Below are positions 17,489-26,752 of a DNA stretch of 64,000 nt, piece by piece. The DNA is from Planctomicrobium piriforme (GTDB lineage Bacteria > Planctomycetota > Planctomycetia > Planctomycetales > Planctomycetaceae). Every line of letters starts with the position of its first letter. Within the stretch, counting starts at the first letter, position 1. The notes under the pieces were generated by a model. It was not told where the DNA came from, ran no database searches, and worked only from the letters and a program-made list of their open reading frames with translations. The stretch spans positions 1 through 64,000 of the forward strand of contig CAMATH010000028.1 of the NCBI GenBank assembly GCA_945860955.1, written 5' to 3'. Made by a program: the position numbers and the translations under genes.

Positions 17489-18490
17489 ATGATCCATCGC
17501 CCGATGATTCCGGATTTTGCCCCCCATTGGCTGCTGCGAGACGGCCATAGTCAGACTCTGGCGGCGGTCTACCTACCGCAGAAAAAGAGTGTCGAGACCG
17601 CGACACAGCGGATCGTCGCGCTGTCCGATGGTGATCGCATCGTGCTGCACGACAACGCGCCGTCCGACTGGCAGCCAGGCGGCCGGGTCGCGCTGCTCGT
17701 CCACGGACTGGCTGGTTCCCACGCCAGCCCGTACATGCGGCGGATCGCGGCCAAACTGGTCGATGTGGGCGTCCGGGCGTTTCGGATTGACCTCCGCACG
17801 TGTGGGGCCGGCCTGAGACTCGCCCGGCTTCCGTACCATAGCGGCCGCTCGAGTGATGTGCGTGAGGCGTTGTTCGAAATCACCCGGCTCTGCCCAAGCT
17901 CTCCCATTGCCCTGCTGGGTTTTTCCATGGGCGCGAATATCGCCCTCAAACTGGCGGGGGAAGCTCCCGATAGCAACCCCCAGGAACTCGAATCAATCTT
18001 CGCCGCCTGTCCACCTGTCGACCTGAAGCGATGCGTTCGGCATCTGCAACGGGGAGTGGGTCGGTTGTACGACCGCTATTTCGCGAAGCTCTTATTACGT
18101 CACATTGACCGCTGGCAGGCGGTTGTGCCCGATGCCCCCCGTCCGACGTTTTCAAGCATCCCGCGGAGCATTGAAGAATTCGACGAGCTGTTCACCGGTC
18201 CCGTGTGCGGGTTCGGGGGTTCGTCGGCCTATTACGCGGAATCAAGCGCGGCTCAGTATGTGCCAGCGATTCGGGTGCCGACGTTGATCGTTGGTTCGAA
18301 CGACGATCCGATGGTGTCGCCGGAACCGTTGCGTGATCTCGACCGCCCAAAAGAAGTGCAACTCCACCTGACCTCGGGCGGGGGGCATATGGGCTTTCTG
18401 GGGAGATCGAATGGCGACCCCGATCGCTCGTGGCTTGATTGGCGCGCGGTGGAATGGGTTGTGTCGCACGGTGAGACGAAGGAAGCATGA
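17489..18490 (+). CDS. Alpha/beta hydrolase, YheT/EMB8-like
   Basis: The product has 333 residues from ATG 17489; ATG 17504 is also possible. HWLLRDGHSQTL near the N-terminus is the family opening of YheT-like hydrolases. The oxyanion strand ALLVHGLAGSH, the nucleophile elbow GFSMGAN (Ser), an acid in VGSNDDPMVSPE and the final histidine in GGGHMGF complete a plausible Ser-Asp-His triad. The RTCGAG motif after the second strand is also typical. These are cytoplasmic esterase- or lipase-like enzymes of uncertain substrate. The gene is isolated, with a repeat-bearing spacer upstream and about 330 bp before the MMPL gene. Confidence 0.87.
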   Translation: MIHRPMIPDFAPHWLLRDGHSQTLAAVYLPQKKSVETATQRIVALSDGDRIVLHDNAPSDWQPGGRVALLVHGLAGSHASPYMRRIAAKLVDVGVRAFRIDLRTCGAGLRLARLPYHSGRSSDVREALFEITRLCPSSPIALLGFSMGANIALKLAGEAPDSNPQELESIFAACPPVDLKRCVRHLQRGVGRLYDRYFAKLLLRHIDRWQAVVPDAPRPTFSSIPRSIEEFDELFTGPVCGFGGSSAYYAESSAAQYVPAIRVPTLIVGSNDDPMVSPEPLRDLDRPKEVQLHLTSGGGHMGFLGRSNGDPDRSWLDWRAVEWVVSHGETKEA

Positions 18491-18818
18491 ATCTGGCGCC
18501 CCAAACATCAGCAGGGAATTGCAGAGGGTTTTTTGAAGGAAAGAACGCGTCGCAAACCCCCCTTGCCTCAAACATCGCAATCGTTCTAATATCCCCCACC
18601 TTCCGGGGACTGCGGCGAAATGATTTCGTCCGTGGTTTTCGGGGGAAGCGACTCGACAACAAAAACCCCTCGACTCACCAGACCGCGTACTTGCCGGTCT
18701 CCGCGCTGCGGAATGGATTCCCCGCGGTTCCGAAGACGGCCGTGCGGACCCCGGCGCGCGGAGCGGCTGTTCGCCAATCTGCTGATCGCCGCCATCCACA
18801 GCGACTTCGGACCACTGC
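18491..18818. other. 328 bp spacer, nothing recognised
   Basis: No coding frame, hairpin with a U-tract or repeat could be supported. It probably carries the promoter of the MMPL/adaptor genes, but no boxes could be assigned. Confidence 0.5.
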
Positions 18819-21641
18819 ATGGCAGAACAATCTCACTCCATCGCCAATCCCTCCGGATTTCAGCGATTTCTTCGATGGGTGACGGTTTCCAGCGCCCGCA
18901 ATCCGTGGTTCACGCTGACGGTGTGCCTTGGCTTTGCGCTCGCCGCGACTTGGCTGACCGAAACCCGGCTCCAGTTCAAAACCAACCGTTCCGACCTGAT
19001 CGACCCGCAGACCGACTACCACCAACGGTGGCTCAAATACCTCGGTGAGTTTGGCGATGTGTCGGAAGATATGGTGGTGGTGGTCGAGGCGGACGACCAG
19101 AAAACAATCGAAGCGGTTTTGGATCAACTCGGGGGGGCGGTGGACGCCGACCCAGAGCATTTCCGAAACGCGCTCTATAAAGTCGATTTGTCGCGACTCC
19201 GTGCCAAAGGGCTGCAATTCGCCGGCCCGGATGAATTGCAGTTCCTGATCGGTCAGCTCGACGAGTTCAGCCTGCTGTTGCGAGATTTCCGCAAACTGAA
19301 TCTGCATCGCATGATTCGCGAACTGCGGTTCCAGCTCAAGGGGGCGATGGAACAGCCTCCAGATATCGCCGAAGTCGCCGCCGCCCCGCTTGTCCGTCAG
19401 ATTCACCTGATGGCGGCGAGTCTCAGACAGTTTTCGGAAGAGCGACCGCGGTACCTCTCTCCCTGGCAGTCGGCAATGCCGGGCGATCTGTCGCAGCTCG
19501 AAACGGAGTTCGCCGACCGGTACTTGGTGAATCCCCGGGGAACGATGGGTTTCCTGAAAGTCCAGCCGGCGGCGATGTCGGCCGACTTCAATGGTGCCGC
19601 CCCGGCGATCGATCGCATTCGGACTTTGATGTCGGAGGTGGCGGCGAAAAATCCGGGCGTGCGTTTGGGGCTGACGGGCATTCCCGTACTGGAAAGCGAC
19701 GAGATGCGCGATTCGCAGACGTCGATGTTTCACGCCTCGGTCCTGTCGTTCGTCGGCGTGACGTTGCTGCTGATCTGGGGCCTGCGCGGCCTGCGTTATC
19801 CGCTGTTGTCGACAATCACCATGGCGATTGGCATGGCGTGGTCGTTTGGCCTCACGACGCTCGCCGTCGGGCATCTCAACATCCTGTCGGTCTCGTTCGC
19901 CGCCATGCTTCTGGGGATTGGGGTCGATTTCTCGATCGTGGTGCTGGAACGCTATATCGAACTGCGGCACGAGGGGTATGGCCTGCTCGACGCGCTGGGA
20001 GAGTCGGCGGTCAGCATTGGGCCAGGCACCGTCACCGCCGCCGTCACGAGTGCTGTCGGATTCTTCACCGCGATCTTCACCGACTTCACCGGCGTGGCCG
20101 AGCTGGGGATCATCGCGGGGGGAGGGATTCTGCTGTTTGTGGTCGCTGCCTTCGTCGTGCAGCCCGCGTTGATCGCGATCGCCGACCGGCGGATGAAACC
20201 TTCGATGATTCCCAATCCGCTGGAAGCGAATGGCTACCGTCGGCTGCTGTCGCGTCATCCGGTGCTGGTGGGGATGTTGACCTCGGCGGCGATCGCGTTT
20301 TTCGCAATTCGCGCTCCCGACGTGAAGTACGACTACAACCTGCTGAACCTGCAAGCCGAGGGATTGGACGCCGTCGAGGTGCAGCATCGCATCTTCGAAC
20401 AGTCAGACAGTTCGCTGCTGTTCGCGGTGTCACTCGCCGACAGTGCCGAGCAGGCGCGGGAACTCAAACAGAAGTTCCTCGCGCTCCCCACCGTCCACCA
20501 TGTCGAGGAGATCGCGTCGGTGCTGCCGGCGCATGCCCGCGAAGAGACACAGCTCTACGTACAGGCGATTCACTCAATGCTCGAACGGCTTCCGGAAGGA
20601 CCACAGGGGCCGAAGGGGGTCGATCCCAGCCAGATTGGCGAAGAACTCGAAAAACTCGAGACGCTGCTCGAAGGGATCGACGGATCGCTCGCGAAGACGG
20701 CGCTCGATGAAATTGGCGTCTTTCTCGATCGCCTCGATTCGGTTGACGATGCCCGTCAGGTGGCACTTCTGCGTGATTACCAGCAACGGCTGACTTCCGA
20801 ACTTTTGCAGAAATTCCAGGGACTGGCGGCGGTGTCGAATCCGGAACCGGTCGCGGTCGCGGATCTCGAAACACCACTCGTCCGGCGGTTTCTATCCACG
20901 AACAACAAATGGCTGCTGCAGGTCTATCCCAAGAAGCAGATCTGGGATCTCGATCCGTTGCGGGAATTCATCTCGGACGTGCGGTCGATTGATCCCGAAG
21001 CGACCGGAACGCCGCTGCAAACCTATGAGGCTTCGCGCTCGATCAAACGGAGCTACGAGAAAGCGGGAGTCTACGCGCTGTTCGCCGCATTTGGCGTTCT
21101 GCTGATCGACTTTCGCAGTGTGAAGCTGGCGATACTGGCGATGTTGCCTCCGGTCGCGGGGACCGCGCTGCTGTTCGGCGTGATGGGATATTTTCACATC
21201 GATCTCAACCCTGCGAATATGATCGTGTTGCCGTTGATCATGGGGATTGGCGTCGACGGTGGCGTGCATGTGGTGCACGATTCGCTGACGCAGCCCGGGC
21301 GGTATGTGATTGGTTCGACGACGTTCAGCGCGATTCTGGTCAATACGCTCACCACGATGGTCGGATTTGGCAGCATGATGATCGCCCGCCACCGCGGACT
21401 GTACAGCCTGGGGCTGGTGCTGACACTGGGGGTGGGAGCGTGTTTGATTGTGTCGTTGGTGCTGCTCCCCTCGATACTGGCGGTCCTCGCCCGGGGACGT
21501 GAGTCGGCGGCCGACGAGCCGGAGAGACTTTCGGTTGAGATCGAGGCCCGAGTACTCAGTCTGCATGCCGCCGAACCGGTCGGGATTCCGCATTTCGCGA
21601 CCCAGGAACTGCCTGCGGGACGGATGATCGGGTCGCGATGA
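18819..21641 (+). CDS. MMPL/RND-family transporter (HpnN-like)
   Basis: The protein has 940 residues. One membrane helix near residue 35 is followed by a large periplasmic domain, then a block of about five helices that includes the DFSIVVLERY motif. A second periplasmic domain, rich in acidic helices, and a second helix block with GIGVDGGVHVVHD follow. This duplicated layout is that of RND/MMPL exporters such as the hopanoid transporter HpnN. The paired acidic residues inside the helices (GVDFSIV and GVDGGVH) are consistent with proton coupling. The cargo is probably a lipid or other hydrophobic molecule, by analogy only. An HlyD-type adaptor gene begins 46 bp downstream, so the two likely work together in export. 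Confidence 0.88.
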   Translation: MAEQSHSIANPSGFQRFLRWVTVSSARNPWFTLTVCLGFALAATWLTETRLQFKTNRSDLIDPQTDYHQRWLKYLGEFGDVSEDMVVVVEADDQKTIEAVLDQLGGAVDADPEHFRNALYKVDLSRLRAKGLQFAGPDELQFLIGQLDEFSLLLRDFRKLNLHRMIRELRFQLKGAMEQPPDIAEVAAAPLVRQIHLMAASLRQFSEERPRYLSPWQSAMPGDLSQLETEFADRYLVNPRGTMGFLKVQPAAMSADFNGAAPAIDRIRTLMSEVAAKNPGVRLGLTGIPVLESDEMRDSQTSMFHASVLSFVGVTLLLIWGLRGLRYPLLSTITMAIGMAWSFGLTTLAVGHLNILSVSFAAMLLGIGVDFSIVVLERYIELRHEGYGLLDALGESAVSIGPGTVTAAVTSAVGFFTAIFTDFTGVAELGIIAGGGILLFVVAAFVVQPALIAIADRRMKPSMIPNPLEANGYRRLLSRHPVLVGMLTSAAIAFFAIRAPDVKYDYNLLNLQAEGLDAVEVQHRIFEQSDSSLLFAVSLADSAEQARELKQKFLALPTVHHVEEIASVLPAHAREETQLYVQAIHSMLERLPEGPQGPKGVDPSQIGEELEKLETLLEGIDGSLAKTALDEIGVFLDRLDSVDDARQVALLRDYQQRLTSELLQKFQGLAAVSNPEPVAVADLETPLVRRFLSTNNKWLLQVYPKKQIWDLDPLREFISDVRSIDPEATGTPLQTYEASRSIKRSYEKAGVYALFAAFGVLLIDFRSVKLAILAMLPPVAGTALLFGVMGYFHIDLNPANMIVLPLIMGIGVDGGVHVVHDSLTQPGRYVIGSTTFSAILVNTLTTMVGFGSMMIARHRGLYSLGLVLTLGVGACLIVSLVLLPSILAVLARGRESAADEPERLSVEIEARVLSLHAAEPVGIPHFATQELPAGRMIGSR

Positions 21642-21687
21642 CGATTGTCGTGAAACACGTCGAACTCGCTTCGCTGGAGGTCGTCCG

Positions 21688-22785
21688 ATGCGCCATTCCC
21701 GACTGGGGTTGCTGACCCTTCTGCTGGCGGGGGTGTCAGCGGCGAGCGGCCTTTCCGCCGACCGGGCCGGCAAAGGAGTGGCCATAGATTCCGTCTACCT
21801 CCGGCTGATCGACACGGTGGATGTCCCGGCGTTGTCTGCGGGGGTTGTCGACGAGATTGCCAGGCACGAGGGGGCTCGGGTCTCGCGGGGGAATCCACTC
21901 GTGCGCCTCGACGCGGCCGACGCCGAGCTGGCGCTGGAACGGGCAAAGCTCGATCTCGAAGCGGCCGATGAGTCGGCGGAGGGAGAGTCGAAACTGCAAC
22001 AGGCGCGGGCGGCGGTTGACGAGGCGCGATCCATGCAGGAGCGAGCCCGCTTCGAAAACGACATCGCGAAGAAGAAGGGGACGAACGACGTCTCCGTCCG
22101 AGCGGCGCTCAAGTCCGAGGCGGTGGCGACATCGGAACTGAAACGTGCGCAAGCCGCCCGACGGGAAGTCCGCGACAGCGTTTCCGACAATGAACTCGAT
22201 CACCTGCAATTGACCGCTGACAAGGCGACGCTGGAAGTGGAGCAAGCCCGGCACGACTTGGCGGTCGCCGACTTGACCGCGCGGATGAAAGGGGCCGAGG
22301 AAGCGGGACTGGCCGCCCTGGTGAAGCGTCGTCAGGCGGAGTTGCTGCAGGCGGAAGAAGATCGACGAGTGGCGAAGATCGCGCAGCGGGCGAAAGCGAA
22401 CGCCGTTCGAACGGCGGAGCGCGAGTTGACGCGCAGAACGGTTCGCGCGCCGGTGGCGGGTGAGGTGGTGAGCAATTACCGACAGGTGGGGGAATGGGTC
22501 GAGCCGGGCGAGCGTGTATTGCGGCTGGTGAGACTCGACCGACTGCGTGCGGAAGGGTTTCTGCCGGCGGCGGACGGGGGACGCGAGTTGATGGGGACCG
22601 CGGTGAAATTTGTCGTCACGATCGACGGTAAGTCGCGGGAGTTCGCTGGCAGAGTTTCTTTCGTCAGTCCGGAAATCGACCCGGTGAATGAGCAGGTGTT
22701 GGTCTGGGCGGAAATTGAGAATCCGGAGCCGGGGTTTCCCCTACGGCCCGGGTTGCGCGGGAAGCTGGTGATGAGTGCGAAATAG
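21688..22785 (+). CDS. HlyD/RND-type periplasmic adaptor protein
   Basis: The product has 365 residues behind GGAGG at 21676-21680, 7 bp from the ATG. A signal peptide (LGLLTLLLAGVSAASGLSA) is followed by the first half of a lipoyl/barrel-sandwich domain (VPALSAGVVDEIARHEGARVS). A long Ala/Glu/Arg-rich coiled coil spans about residues 85-250. The second lipoyl half (TVRAPVAGEVVSNYRQVGEWV) and a beta-barrel end (RPGLRGKLVMS) complete it. Such adaptors bridge an inner-membrane transporter and an outer-membrane channel. It follows the MMPL gene closely and should be its partner; no TolC-like gene is nearby. Confidence 0.87.
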   Translation: MRHSRLGLLTLLLAGVSAASGLSADRAGKGVAIDSVYLRLIDTVDVPALSAGVVDEIARHEGARVSRGNPLVRLDAADAELALERAKLDLEAADESAEGESKLQQARAAVDEARSMQERARFENDIAKKKGTNDVSVRAALKSEAVATSELKRAQAARREVRDSVSDNELDHLQLTADKATLEVEQARHDLAVADLTARMKGAEEAGLAALVKRRQAELLQAEEDRRVAKIAQRAKANAVRTAERELTRRTVRAPVAGEVVSNYRQVGEWVEPGERVLRLVRLDRLRAEGFLPAADGGRELMGTAVKFVVTIDGKSREFAGRVSFVSPEIDPVNEQVLVWAEIENPEPGFPLRPGLRGKLVMSAK

Positions 22786-22878
22786 GCGTGAAGAATACGA
22801 TTGTGCCAACTGTCTGGTATCATTCGCGTAGCTTGACTTCTGGTTCATCTCCTCCCGTTCCCTGTGGGGCCACTACGT

Positions 22879-24483
22879 ATGGCGACTGATCGGCAGGGCT
22901 CGCTCGGCCCGACTTCGACCGACGAGCATCTGGTCGCGTTCCTGGATTTGGGGACGAACTCGGTGCGGTTGCTGCTCGTGCGGATGTTTCCGAACCACTC
23001 CTTCAAGGTGGTCGCCCAACAGAAGGAAACAGTGCGGCTGGGTGAAGGGGAGTTCAAGTCGAATCGGCTGCAACCCGATGCGATGCGCCGGGCGAGTCTG
23101 GTCTGTGCCAAATTCGCCGAGATAGCCCGGTCGCGCGGAGCCGACCAAATTGTCGCTGTCGCCACCTCCGCCACGCGCGAGGCGGAAAACCGCGCGGTGT
23201 TTCTGCGGCACCTGCGGCGGGTCGCGGGGATCGACGTGCGGGTCATCTCGGGCAAAGAAGAAGCCCGGTTGATTTACCTGGGAGTCGCCAGCGGTTCGAA
23301 CCTGGGAACGAAACAGACGCTGTTCATCGACATTGGCGGCGGGAGTACCGAGACGATTGTTGGCGACCAGACGCAGTACAAGTTTCTCGATTCGCTGAAA
23401 CTCGGCGCGATTCGTCTGACCAGCATGTTCTTCCGCAAGGATGACTCTGGCCCGGTCACACCCGTCAAGTACAGCCGGATTCAGCGGTACGTGCGGACCC
23501 GATCCGTCCGCACGTTGCAGCGGCTGCGGCAGCTCCCCATCGAGCAGGCGATCGCCAGCTCGGGGACCGCGTGCAATCTTGCAGAGATCACTCTGCGGAT
23601 GACGTTGAAGCGCGGATTGCAGCGGGGGGATGTCGTCACGCGGGCTCAGTTGCGGGAGGCGGTGCAACTGCTCTGTTCCCTGCCGCTCGAAAAACGCCGG
23701 GAGGTTCCGGGTATCAATCCGGAACGGGCCGACATCATTGTGGCCGGGGCGGCGGTGCTGGAAACGTTGCTGGAGGAGTTGAACATTCCCGAGGTGATCA
23801 TCTCGGAGCGGGGTTTGCGGGAAGGACTCCCGATCGATTATCTGTCGCGGTTCGACGATGCGCATCTGTTTCAAACTACGTCGTTCCGTGAACGAAGCGT
23901 GTTTGAACTGGGTCGGCGGTGCAACTTCGACGAACCGCACGCGCGGCAGGTGGCGAAACTTGCGTGGCAGTTGTTCGATTCGGCGAAAGAGGCGGGGCTA
24001 CACAATTTGGGAGACTGGGAACGCGAACTCTTGGAGCACGCGTCGCTGCTGCACGACGTGGGAACGTTCGTTTCGTATGGAAATCACCGGGCGCATTCGC
24101 ATTATCTCATTCGCAACGCTGATCTTTTGGGATTCGATCAGACCGAGTTGGCGATCATCGCGGCGACGGCGCTCTTTCACCACAAGGCGTTCCCTCGCAC
24201 ACGGCACCCGGAGTTCGCCGAGCTGGACAAGCGGTCGCGCGACATTGTGAAAGTCCTGTGTACCTTTCTGCGAATCGCGGAAAGTCTGGACCGGAGCCAT
24301 TTGCAGTCGGTCGCCGAGGCGAATTTGCGGGTGATCGACCGCAAGACGGCACTTCTAGAGCTGACACCGGCGAGAGACTGCCATCTGGAGTTGTGGGAAG
24401 TGAAGAATCACGCGAAATCGTTCGAGAAAGCGTTTGACCACACGCTTCACATCCGGGCGAAAGAGATTGTTCCGGTTGCGTAA
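22879..24483 (+). CDS. Ppx/GppA phosphatase with C-terminal HD domain
   Basis: Using ATG 22879 rather than GTG 22864, the protein has 534 residues. The N-terminal two-thirds is the ASKHA-fold Ppx/GppA domain, with phosphate loop 1 in FLDLGTNSVRL, VATSATREAENR, the second loop IDIGGGSTE and SSGTACNL. The C-terminal third has an HD-type hydrolase signature (LLHDVGTFVSYGNHRAHSHYLI). The family hydrolyses exopolyphosphate and/or pppGpp, and this two-domain layout matches long Ppx proteins. It would act in the cytoplasm in the stringent or phosphate response. It is about 90 bp downstream of the adaptor gene; a functional link to export is not evident. Confidence 0.9.
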   Translation: MATDRQGSLGPTSTDEHLVAFLDLGTNSVRLLLVRMFPNHSFKVVAQQKETVRLGEGEFKSNRLQPDAMRRASLVCAKFAEIARSRGADQIVAVATSATREAENRAVFLRHLRRVAGIDVRVISGKEEARLIYLGVASGSNLGTKQTLFIDIGGGSTETIVGDQTQYKFLDSLKLGAIRLTSMFFRKDDSGPVTPVKYSRIQRYVRTRSVRTLQRLRQLPIEQAIASSGTACNLAEITLRMTLKRGLQRGDVVTRAQLREAVQLLCSLPLEKRREVPGINPERADIIVAGAAVLETLLEELNIPEVIISERGLREGLPIDYLSRFDDAHLFQTTSFRERSVFELGRRCNFDEPHARQVAKLAWQLFDSAKEAGLHNLGDWERELLEHASLLHDVGTFVSYGNHRAHSHYLIRNADLLGFDQTELAIIAATALFHHKAFPRTRHPEFAELDKRSRDIVKVLCTFLRIAESLDRSHLQSVAEANLRVIDRKTALLELTPARDCHLELWEVKNHAKSFEKAFDHTLHIRAKEIVPVA

Positions 24484-24501
24484 AAAGGGAATCGATCAAA
24501 A

Positions 24502-24600
24502 ATCCACGTCCAGTACCGCGACGGAAGCAAACCCAAAGGGGCCCGGGTCGTGCTGGGGGTTCACCGGTCTGTTGGGTGGATCAATATCGCCAGATTGCGA
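24502..24600 (+). pseudogene. Possible remnant of a small planctomycete hypothetical (frameshifted)
   Basis: One frame reads VQYRDGSKPKGARVVLG and then breaks. The next frame continues as FTGLLGGSISPDC. Read together these look like the start of a short carboxypeptidase-regulatory-like beta-sandwich protein I have seen in planctomycetes, interrupted by a frameshift. This is recognition from memory and tentative. The DUF2019-like ORF starts within it. Confidence 0.3.
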
Positions 24601-24911
24601 TCACTCACGGACAATCCACACAGAATGGTGACGCAGATGCGACAAACACTGCGTACGCTACCCTCCAGGATACGTTTGTCACGTTGGCGAGGAATGGCCA
24701 CTTGGCCCGTTTGTTTGAACTCTACGACGACAATGACGTCTGGGTTCAAACTTGGGCCGCAAGCCATACTCTTGAAATCGACGAGGAACGAGCTTTGGAA
24801 AAACTGAAACAGCTTGAAAACTCGCGAATTCCGCTCATCGCGACCATTGCGAAACACACAGCCGTGGAGTGGAAATCCGGTCGGCTACGTTTTCCACACC
24901 CACCGGGCTGA
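24576..24911 (+). CDS. DUF2019-like small helical protein
   Basis: The product has 111 residues from GTG 24576. Its alpha-helical pattern suits a HEAT-like repeat: ATLQDTFVTLARNG, LFELYDDNDVWVQTWAASHTLEI, ERALEKLKQLENS, and VEWKSGRLRF near the end. The succession of AASHTLE, then ALEKLKQL, then TAVEWKSGRL matches my picture of DUF2019, a family of short proteins often found next to toxin or immunity genes. No partner toxin is intact here. The start is uncertain because no ribosome site is obvious, and later GTG/ATG codons are possible. Gene scraps flank it on both sides (24502-24600 and 24981-25112). Confidence 0.55.
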   Translation: MDQYRQIAITHGQSTQNGDADATNTAYATLQDTFVTLARNGHLARLFELYDDNDVWVQTWAASHTLEIDEERALEKLKQLENSRIPLIATIAKHTAVEWKSGRLRFPHPPG

Positions 24912-24980
24912 CAATAAATCACGAACGGTTGACGCCGCTGAACCAGGTTCCACCACCGTCCTCCCGGATGCGTGTAGACG

Positions 24981-25112
24981 ATGCCCCCACGTACTATTGC
25001 CACGTTGCAACAACTCGAAAAGGCCGACTGGTTTTCGCGGGTCGGTGTCCAGGATACGGACGTAGCCATTTTGGGGTTGGAAGTACCGACTTCACCCGCC
25101 GGTTCGGTTTGA
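24981..25112 (+). pseudogene. Probable truncated gene fragment (43 residues)
   Basis: ATG 24981 to TGA 25112 encodes MPPRTIATLQQLEKADWFSR and then VGVQDTDVAIL before running out. The opening resembles the N-terminus of a longer hypothetical protein (a TLQQLE..DWFS.VG pattern) that should continue for another hundred or so residues. I therefore read it as a 3'-truncated remnant. It could alternatively be a genuine small ORF. Confidence 0.3.
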
Positions 25113-25231
25113 CGTTGCCGTATGAGGACTATGTCGCACAATCTCTCACAGTCATTTAGAATACCCTCCCCGCTCGAACCACCATCGGTTTCTCCAGTGG
25201 CACGTCCCCTCGTCCCCCGTTTCCCGGCGCG

Positions 25232-26701
25232 ATGCACCCTTCCACCACCCCAGCCGACTCAAAGATCACCCCCCAGGTACTCGCGCGGTTGGTCGAAATC
25301 GTCGGCGTCGGCGGAATTCTGAGCGCCCGTGAAGAACTGGTGGTTTACGAGTGCGATGGGTACACGATCGAAAAGAACACTCCCGACGTCGTGGTGTTCC
25401 CGATATCGACGGCTCAGGTCGTCGAGATCGTAAAACTCTGCAACCAGCACCAGATTCCGTTTGTTCCGCGGGGTGCCGGTACAAGTCTTGCGGGGGGATG
25501 TCTCCCGATTGGCGGCGGAGTGATGATCGCGCTCACCCGCATGAAAAAGATCCTCGAGGTCAACCTCCGCGACCGGTACGCCGTCGTCGAGCCGGGGCTG
25601 GTGAATGTCCACCTGACGAATCATCTGAAGGGGACTGGATACCACTACGCCCCTGACCCCAGCAGCCAGGGAGCCTGCACGATCGGCGGAAATTTCGCCA
25701 CAAATTCGGGAGGCCCCCACACGCTGAAGTACGGCGTCACCGTGAATCATGTGTTGGGAGCCGAGATGGTCCTCCCCGATGGGCGCGTCGTGGAGATCGG
25801 CGGACCGTGCGAAGACTCTCCCGGCTACGATCTGCCAGGTCTTTTCGTCGGCAATGAAGGAACGTTTGGTGTCTGCACACGCATCACCGTCCGCCTGACA
25901 CGCGACCCGGCCGCCTATCGCACCATGTTGGGAATCTTCAACTCGATCCAGGACGCCACGCAGACGATCAGCAATATCATCGGGGCGGGGATCGTACCGG
26001 CGGCCCTCGAACTGATGGATCAGGGAATTATCGAGGCGGTGGAAGCCGCGTTTCATTTTGGATTCCCACTCGACGCGGCAGCCGTTCTCCTCATTGAGGT
26101 CGACGGTCTTGAGGTCGCCGTCGACGATGAGGCCCGCCAGATTATTGACATCTGCAACCAGACCGGCGCGCGGGAGGTTCGGACCGCGAACTCCCCCAAA
26201 GAGCGGCTGTTGCTGTGGAAGTGCCGCAAGCAGGCGTTCGGGGCGATTGGCCGACTGAGTCCCAGCTACTGCACGCAAGACGGGGTCGTCCCGCGGACCA
26301 AACTCCCCGAGATTCTCGCATTCATCATCGCGATGAGCGAGAAACACGCGATCCGGATTGTGAACGTGTTTCACGCCGGCGATGGGAATATCCACCCGAT
26401 TCTGCTGTTCGATGAACGGGACGCCGACCAAGTGCGACGTGTTCTCGCCGCCAGTGACGCGATTCTCGAAAAGTGCATCGAGCTGGGAGGGAGCGTCACG
26501 GGGGAACACGGCATCGGCGTCGAGAAGATCAATCTGATGAACAAGCTGTTTTCCGAGATCGACCTGGCGGTGATGGCCCAGGTTCGGGATGGCTACAACC
26601 CCAGCGGGCTGTGCAGTCCGCGAAAAATGTTACCCACCGCCGGCGCTTGCGGTATGGAGCATATCGAACGTAGCACCCCCGGCCGCCGCGCGGCACTTTG
26701 A
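25232..26701 (+). CDS. glcD: Glycolate oxidase FAD-linked subunit GlcD
   Basis: The product has 489 residues. The PCMH-type FAD domain is shown by PRGAGTSLAGG and IGGNFATNSGGPHTLKYG. The C-terminal oxidase domain has VFHAGDGNIHP and GEHGIGVEK, the usual substrate and flavin contacts. The length equals typical GlcD (about 480-500). It oxidises glycolate or D-lactate at FAD and passes electrons to GlcF. It is the first of three consecutive genes, with GlcE 51 bp downstream and GlcF immediately after that, so an operon is likely. The start is ATG 25232. Confidence 0.93.
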   Translation: MHPSTTPADSKITPQVLARLVEIVGVGGILSAREELVVYECDGYTIEKNTPDVVVFPISTAQVVEIVKLCNQHQIPFVPRGAGTSLAGGCLPIGGGVMIALTRMKKILEVNLRDRYAVVEPGLVNVHLTNHLKGTGYHYAPDPSSQGACTIGGNFATNSGGPHTLKYGVTVNHVLGAEMVLPDGRVVEIGGPCEDSPGYDLPGLFVGNEGTFGVCTRITVRLTRDPAAYRTMLGIFNSIQDATQTISNIIGAGIVPAALELMDQGIIEAVEAAFHFGFPLDAAAVLLIEVDGLEVAVDDEARQIIDICNQTGAREVRTANSPKERLLLWKCRKQAFGAIGRLSPSYCTQDGVVPRTKLPEILAFIIAMSEKHAIRIVNVFHAGDGNIHPILLFDERDADQVRRVLAASDAILEKCIELGGSVTGEHGIGVEKINLMNKLFSEIDLAVMAQVRDGYNPSGLCSPRKMLPTAGACGMEHIERSTPGRRAAL

Positions 26702-26752
26702 CCCCGTCCCGACTTTCCGAACCGCACTCACCTCGCCGATCCGTCCCGTTCC

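Noticed and set aside
18675-20387. 570-codon minus-strand frame opposite the MMPL gene
   Set aside because: It is a shadow of the high-GC MMPL gene on the other strand, rich in His/Gln/Arg, without motifs.
24865-25140. A frame such as NPVGYVFHTHRADN as the second half of the remnant at 24502
   Set aside because: The resemblance to a known tail is slight and the DUF2019-like ORF runs through the same DNA in another frame.
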